A DNA stretch of 34,480 bases from Chloroflexota bacterium (lineage in GTDB: Bacteria > Chloroflexota > UBA11872 > UBA12225), in assembly GCA_016199265.1 (NCBI GenBank), contig JACQGX010000242.1, positions 1 to 34,480 on the forward strand, written 5' to 3'. How positions within the stretch are numbered: position 1 is the stretch's first letter; each line of letters starts with the position of its first letter. Positions 31,042 through 34,480 of this stretch are shown here, piece by piece. The notes under the pieces are model-generated. The model was not told the DNA's origin and made no database searches. It was given only the letters and a program-made list of their open reading frames with translations. A program made the position numbers and the translations under genes.

Positions 31042-33129
31042 TTACCCAGCCCTGGTGACCCACACCGGACTCGACCAGCCAACCTGCCCGTCCACTTGCG
31101 TCACCCGTAGATAGACGTACGTCGTAGCGCCGGCTCCCACCGGCGCCAAGGGTACCGTGATCTCCAACGCAGCCACGCGCCTGTCTCCATCTCGCACGCG
31201 ATGCGTGTGCACGACCGCATTGTTCAGCACCATCTCCAGCCGAGCAAGCGGCCCGTCGCCAACTGCGCGCGCCATGAGGCGCACGTCCTCGGCAGCGGTT
31301 TCGAACGCCTCACCCATCATGTGCTCGTCCACCTGGAAGTCGAGGAGCATTCGTGCACCGGTCGTGGCATAGCAGCGCCGCGCCCAGAGCGCCGCCAAGA
31401 TCGCTTCGCGCGTCAGCTCGGGCGCGAAGACGGCGGTGAGCCCACCGGTGATACGGTCGCGAAAGTCGACACCGCCTTTGGCGCAGCGGTTCGAGCCAGG
31501 CTGCGCATAGTGATTGTCGGTGCCGCCGACGAAGCCGAGCCGGCAGCCGAGCGCGAGGGCATTCTGCACCGAAGCACCACGCCCGCCGACGACGGTTGCG
31601 CCGCTCGAAGCGTTGGAAACGCCCGTGCCAGCAGAGACACCCGGCGTATCCCAGCCATCGGGCACGTCGGTTTCAAATGCGCCGCGGTTCTGTGTTAGCT
31701 CGACCACCGGCTGAAAGCGGGGATGATGCTGCACCCAGTCTTGTACGTCCCAGCTTTGCGGGCCGCCCTCGGACGAGGCGTTGGTGTGGTGGGGAATGAC
31801 GAGGGCGCCGGTTCCTTCCAGAGCTGTCCAGAGATCCGGTAGTTTGCCCGACCGGAGCGAACGAGATCCATCGCCGGGGAAGACGACGATTCGGTGTCCG
31901 GCACCGCGGTCTGAAACTTCGATCGCCTCGAACGGCACAAAGCGCCCCGATTCGTGAAAGCGCCGCGTGAGCGCCTGGTAGCCTGCCCACTCGTCGTCGC
32001 CAGCGGCGCCGCGCGACCGGGGAAAGGTAGCAAGCACAACGAAGTCCAGTCCGGCAACGTCGCGCGCGTAGCGGTAGGCGTCTTCAAAGCTGCCGAAGCC
32101 GTGCGGCGCGAACGGCGCGGGCCGGGGCCGGCCGCCGAGTCCGTCGAACGCGTGGGCGTGCAGATCGCCGAAGAAGATCCGCTCGCTCGACGGCGGCACC
32201 ATCTCGACGGGATTGCTCACCGCGGCAGCACACGACTGGTAGGAATGCGCCGTAATGTAGAACGGCCGGCCGCCGGCGCCCTTGGAGTTCCCATCAGCCA
32301 CAGTACCGGCACCGGTGGCTGCGTCGGCGGCACCGGCTGCACCGGCGGTATCGGCGGCAGCCAGTGTGAACGGGCCGGCACGAAAGGCGCCCCCCGAATC
32401 GGTGTCGATCTGCACACTAGACGGACCGTCGACGTGGAGCCCCAAGGTGCCGAGTGCCACTTCGCCCGGTTGCCGCGCGCACGTGTTGCCGTACTCGTCC
32501 TCGTGGCAGACGAGCACGTGGAACGGTTCACCCGGCGCAACGCGGGCGGGTGCGACGACGACGAGCCGGGAGGGTGCCCCAGCGACGACGTCGACGGCAG
32601 GCGAGTCGGGCAGCAGCCGGTACCCGCGCGGCTGGCCGCCTGGGTAGCCCGGATTGCTGTAGCGCGCATTGCCTAGAGGATCGACGAGCACCTGAAACTC
32701 GGCGCGTGCCATGGCGAGATCCTGGGCCCGCGCCCGCTCGAAAAATCCAGAAATGAACGCGCCGGGGTCGCCGAGCACCACCTGTATCTCCTCGCCGGGC
32801 CGGAGGCAGCCACCCTCCACCGTAACGAAGACGATAGGGAACTGCTGGTTGTGGTAGCTCAGCGGGTGGCAGTGCTTCAACCGGACGGAAACACCGCACC
32901 TGCCGGTAGTGCTGGCGACGACGTGCCCGACACGCCAGCGTACCCCATTGTGGCACGGCGGCACGACGGCGACGCCGCCGCCGGGAGCAATACCGAGCCC
33001 TCCCGCGGTGTAGGTGATCGTCCAGGTGCCCCAGGCGCCGGCAACCACCGGCCCGGCAGGCGAAAGCGCACACGTGCCGATTGCCCCCGGCGGCTCGGCG
33101 AGTTCCGGCGGCGTGACGTGAACGGCCAT
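31042..33129 (-). CDS. DUF3604 (PHP-superfamily-like) protein
   Basis: A 695-aa protein. The N-terminal ~310 residues are beta-rich (GTWTITYTAGGLGIAPGGG, VRWRVGHVVAST). An Ala/Gly-rich low-complexity segment (AAADTAGAAGAADAATGAG) links to the DUF3604 domain: RIFFGDLHAHAFDGLG, ALVIPHHTNASSEGG and GFVGGTDNHYAQPGSNRC, where the His and Asp residues would bind metals as in PHP hydrolases. No established substrate. The ATG at 33129 has AGGAGGAGC ~10 nt upstream. It lies between the D-2-hydroxyacid dehydrogenase (67-bp gap) and the nitrilase-family gene (63-bp gap to its favoured start), in one apparent operon. Confidence 0.88.
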   Translation of the reverse strand: MAVHVTPPELAEPPGAIGTCALSPAGPVVAGAWGTWTITYTAGGLGIAPGGGVAVVPPCHNGVRWRVGHVVASTTGRCGVSVRLKHCHPLSYHNQQFPIVFVTVEGGCLRPGEEIQVVLGDPGAFISGFFERARAQDLAMARAEFQVLVDPLGNARYSNPGYPGGQPRGYRLLPDSPAVDVVAGAPSRLVVVAPARVAPGEPFHVLVCHEDEYGNTCARQPGEVALGTLGLHVDGPSSVQIDTDSGGAFRAGPFTLAAADTAGAAGAADAATGAGTVADGNSKGAGGRPFYITAHSYQSCAAAVSNPVEMVPPSSERIFFGDLHAHAFDGLGGRPRPAPFAPHGFGSFEDAYRYARDVAGLDFVVLATFPRSRGAAGDDEWAGYQALTRRFHESGRFVPFEAIEVSDRGAGHRIVVFPGDGSRSLRSGKLPDLWTALEGTGALVIPHHTNASSEGGPQSWDVQDWVQHHPRFQPVVELTQNRGAFETDVPDGWDTPGVSAGTGVSNASSGATVVGGRGASVQNALALGCRLGFVGGTDNHYAQPGSNRCAKGGVDFRDRITGGLTAVFAPELTREAILAALWARRCYATTGARMLLDFQVDEHMMGEAFETAAEDVRLMARAVGDGPLARLEMVLNNAVVHTHRVRDGDRRVAALEITVPLAPVGAGATTYVYLRVTQVDGQVGWSSPVWVTRAG

Positions 33130-33196
33130 GGTCGTCGTCCTGCTCCTCCTTTCCTGTTCACATTGCCGGGGCGGCCGCAGAGCCGGTCAAGCCTCG

Positions 33197-34216
33197 TCAA
33201 GCAATGTAGCGCAGCATATCGGCCGTGACCGGCTTGACCAGCGGCCGGCCGCCGAAGAAGCGCTCGAACTCTTCGGCGATAAACAGGCTCATGCGCTTGG
33301 TGATCGTACCGGCCGGCCCGGCAATACCGGGCGTAATGGCCACGTTCTTTAACTGCCGGTACGCGCTCAGAGGTATCTGCTCGTCCCCCAGCGTTTCCAG
33401 GTAGACGTCGAGCCCGGCGCTGATCCGTCCCGACTGCAATTCGACCATGAGGGCCTCGTGGTCGATCAGCGCGCCGCGCGCCGTGTTGACCAGCACGGCG
33501 CCGTCTTTGAGCCGCTTGAGGGTAGCGGCGTTGATCAGATGCCGCGTTTCTGGGAGCGAAGGACAGTGCAGCGAGACGACGTCGCAGCCGGCAAGCAGTG
33601 CCTCGAGCGGCACTTTCCGCACGCCGAGGCGCTCGGCCTCGTCCTCGCGCAAGTAGGGATCGGCGACCCAGACCTCGACATCGCCAAACGCCTTGAGCAG
33701 CTTGAGGAACTCGCGACCGGTGCTGCTGGCGCCGACGATCCCCACCCGCAATCCGTGCAGGCTGCGGGTGGCCAGCAACTTTGGTTCGATCGCCGCGTCG
33801 CCTCGGGTGCCGTGCTGCTTGAACGCCGAGTCGTGCTCGGGAATGTGACGCAGGCAGGCGAGCGTAAGCGCCAGCGCCATCTCGCCGACGGCTACGGCAA
33901 TAATAGGTGCGGCGTGCGTCACGGCGATCTCCCGCTCCCAGACAATTGGGGGCAGCCACTTCACGGTACCGGCGGCGTGGCCGATAATCTTGAGATTCGT
34001 CTCACGGACCGTGCGGTCGGTGAACCGCACGCCCCACGACGTCAAGACCGCGTCGGCGTCGCGCAGCCAGTCGATCATCTCGTCTTCGCCGGGGCTTCTA
34101 GCGCCCCGATACCGAACGAAATTGCCGATAGACTGGAGCTTCTGTTCGGCTGACGGCGACATCACCAGGTCATACGTCCGGTCGTTCATTACCGAGACGA
34201 TCGTCGGCCGGATCAC
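33197..34216 (-). CDS. D-isomer-specific 2-hydroxyacid dehydrogenase family, catalytic His apparently absent
   Basis: A 339-aa NAD-binding protein. GLRVGIVGASSTGREFLKLL is the cofactor motif, GAVLVNTARGALIDHEAL carries the catalytic Arg, and AGLDVYLETLGDE the Glu region. Where the family has TPHxxG, with the His as acid-base residue, this protein reads ITPGIAGPAG, with GGT coding Gly. The enzyme may therefore be altered or inactive, or use another residue. The GTG at 34216 is 6-7 nt after GAGGAGGTGG and is preferred over in-frame ATGs at 34237 and 34264, which would put the ribosome site inside the gene. It is 77 nt downstream of the creatininase-like end. Confidence 0.88.
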   Translation of the reverse strand: MIRPTIVSVMNDRTYDLVMSPSAEQKLQSIGNFVRYRGARSPGEDEMIDWLRDADAVLTSWGVRFTDRTVRETNLKIIGHAAGTVKWLPPIVWEREIAVTHAAPIIAVAVGEMALALTLACLRHIPEHDSAFKQHGTRGDAAIEPKLLATRSLHGLRVGIVGASSTGREFLKLLKAFGDVEVWVADPYLREDEAERLGVRKVPLEALLAGCDVVSLHCPSLPETRHLINAATLKRLKDGAVLVNTARGALIDHEALMVELQSGRISAGLDVYLETLGDEQIPLSAYRQLKNVAITPGIAGPAGTITKRMSLFIAEEFERFFGGRPLVKPVTADMLRYIA

Positions 34217-34293
34217 GGCTACCACCTCCTCATCCATCTCTCCACGAATTGCGCCAAGCCGCACCGCTCAAGCGCACCGCAAAGTCGGTGGTG

Positions 34294-34480
34294 TCACGGC
34301 CGGTGCTCTGCGGTCTCGAGTCTCCGGTCGTGCGCGCGACGCATCTCGTCCAGCCGCCGGATGGTGTCGACGATGTAGTCGGCCTGCCGAGCGATATTCT
34401 GCGCGATCCGCTCGGCCACCCCCTCAATGCTGGCCTTGCTCGGGAACCCCCACACGCCCGAGGGCGTGAAGTACTCCATC
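34294..34480 (-). CDS. Creatininase-family amidohydrolase, C-terminal end (partial)
   Basis: The frame enters from the window edge and ends at 34294, giving ~61 residues. The start YFTPSGVWGFPSKASIEGVA fits the GVWGDPxxA segment near the C-terminus of creatininase/formamide-hydrolase (ArfB/MftE-like) proteins, followed by a charged helix as in that family. The metal-binding part lies outside the window, so the call rests on this short motif. Members hydrolyse cyclic or linear amides. It would be the promoter-proximal visible gene of the minus-strand group ending with the nitrilase-family gene. Confidence 0.5.
   Translation of the reverse strand, partial: MEYFTPSGVWGFPSKASIEGVAERIAQNIARQADYIVDTIRRLDEMRRAHDRRLETAEHRP

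Overview
The window is GC-rich (clearly above 60% by eye) and densely coded. It holds about 24 complete genes, one gene cut by the window end, three decayed or interrupted genes, and an unusual number of short tandem and palindromic repeats. I see no rRNA, tRNA, transposase, phage gene or CRISPR array. The gene mix suggests an environmental Chloroflexota-like (Thermomicrobia-like) heterotroph: a T-box in front of thrS, many Gfo/Idh/MocA oxidoreductases, DUF1080, sulfatase, MlrC, DUF3604 and a tyrosine/homogentisate pathway. This placement is an inference from gene content, not from a marker tree.

Layout. 1-2200: heptamer array, T-box leader and thrS, whose product lacks the N-terminal TGS domain. 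2290-6442: small accessory genes, namely a RHH/PIN toxin-antitoxin pair, an APH-fold kinase, a methyltransferase split by one amber codon, an acetyltransferase remnant and a coiled-coil protein with a PD-(D/E)XK-like end. 6474-12041 (minus strand): HpaB-type flavin monooxygenase, DUF2848, DUF1080, Gfo/Idh oxidoreductase and sulfatase. 12183-13850 (plus): hydrolase remnant, cupin and a complete alpha/beta hydrolase. 14002-17197 (minus): HPPD, FAH-family hydrolase and homogentisate 1,2-dioxygenase. 17361-17563: a nested palindrome resembling a non-autonomous mobile element. 17634-25248 (plus): GSAM-like aminotransferase, MlrC-family protein, XRE-cupin regulator, orphan ABC solute-binding lipoprotein and two Gfo/Idh genes. 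25416-25820: DUF1232 membrane protein. 25830-34480 (minus): creatininase-family end (partial), D-2-hydroxyacid dehydrogenase, DUF3604, nitrilase-superfamily hydrolase, GT-C-like membrane protein and a fourth Gfo/Idh gene.

How the genes may work together. The 6.5-12 kb group combines a sulfatase, an oxidoreductase plus DUF1080 pair (a known pairing for oxidation and cleavage of 3-keto-glycosides), an aromatic hydroxylase and a DUF2848 protein. An attractive inference is a route for sulfated or glycosylated phenolics: desulfation, 3-keto-glycoside cleavage, hydroxylation of the aglycone and later hydrolysis. The adjacent homogentisate operon would be a central aromatic funnel. The right-hand minus-strand group combines two C-N bond hydrolase families, a 2-hydroxyacid dehydrogenase that appears to lack its catalytic histidine, and a DUF3604 PHP-like protein; its substrate is unknown.

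The most distinctive non-coding signal is the family of 7-8 bp tandem repeats and palindromes. One heptamer palindrome supplies the last ~30 codons and the stop of an oxidoreductase gene. Its outer ends (CTGTCCCAA...TTGGGACAG) match the ends of the 203-bp palindrome 9.5 kb away.
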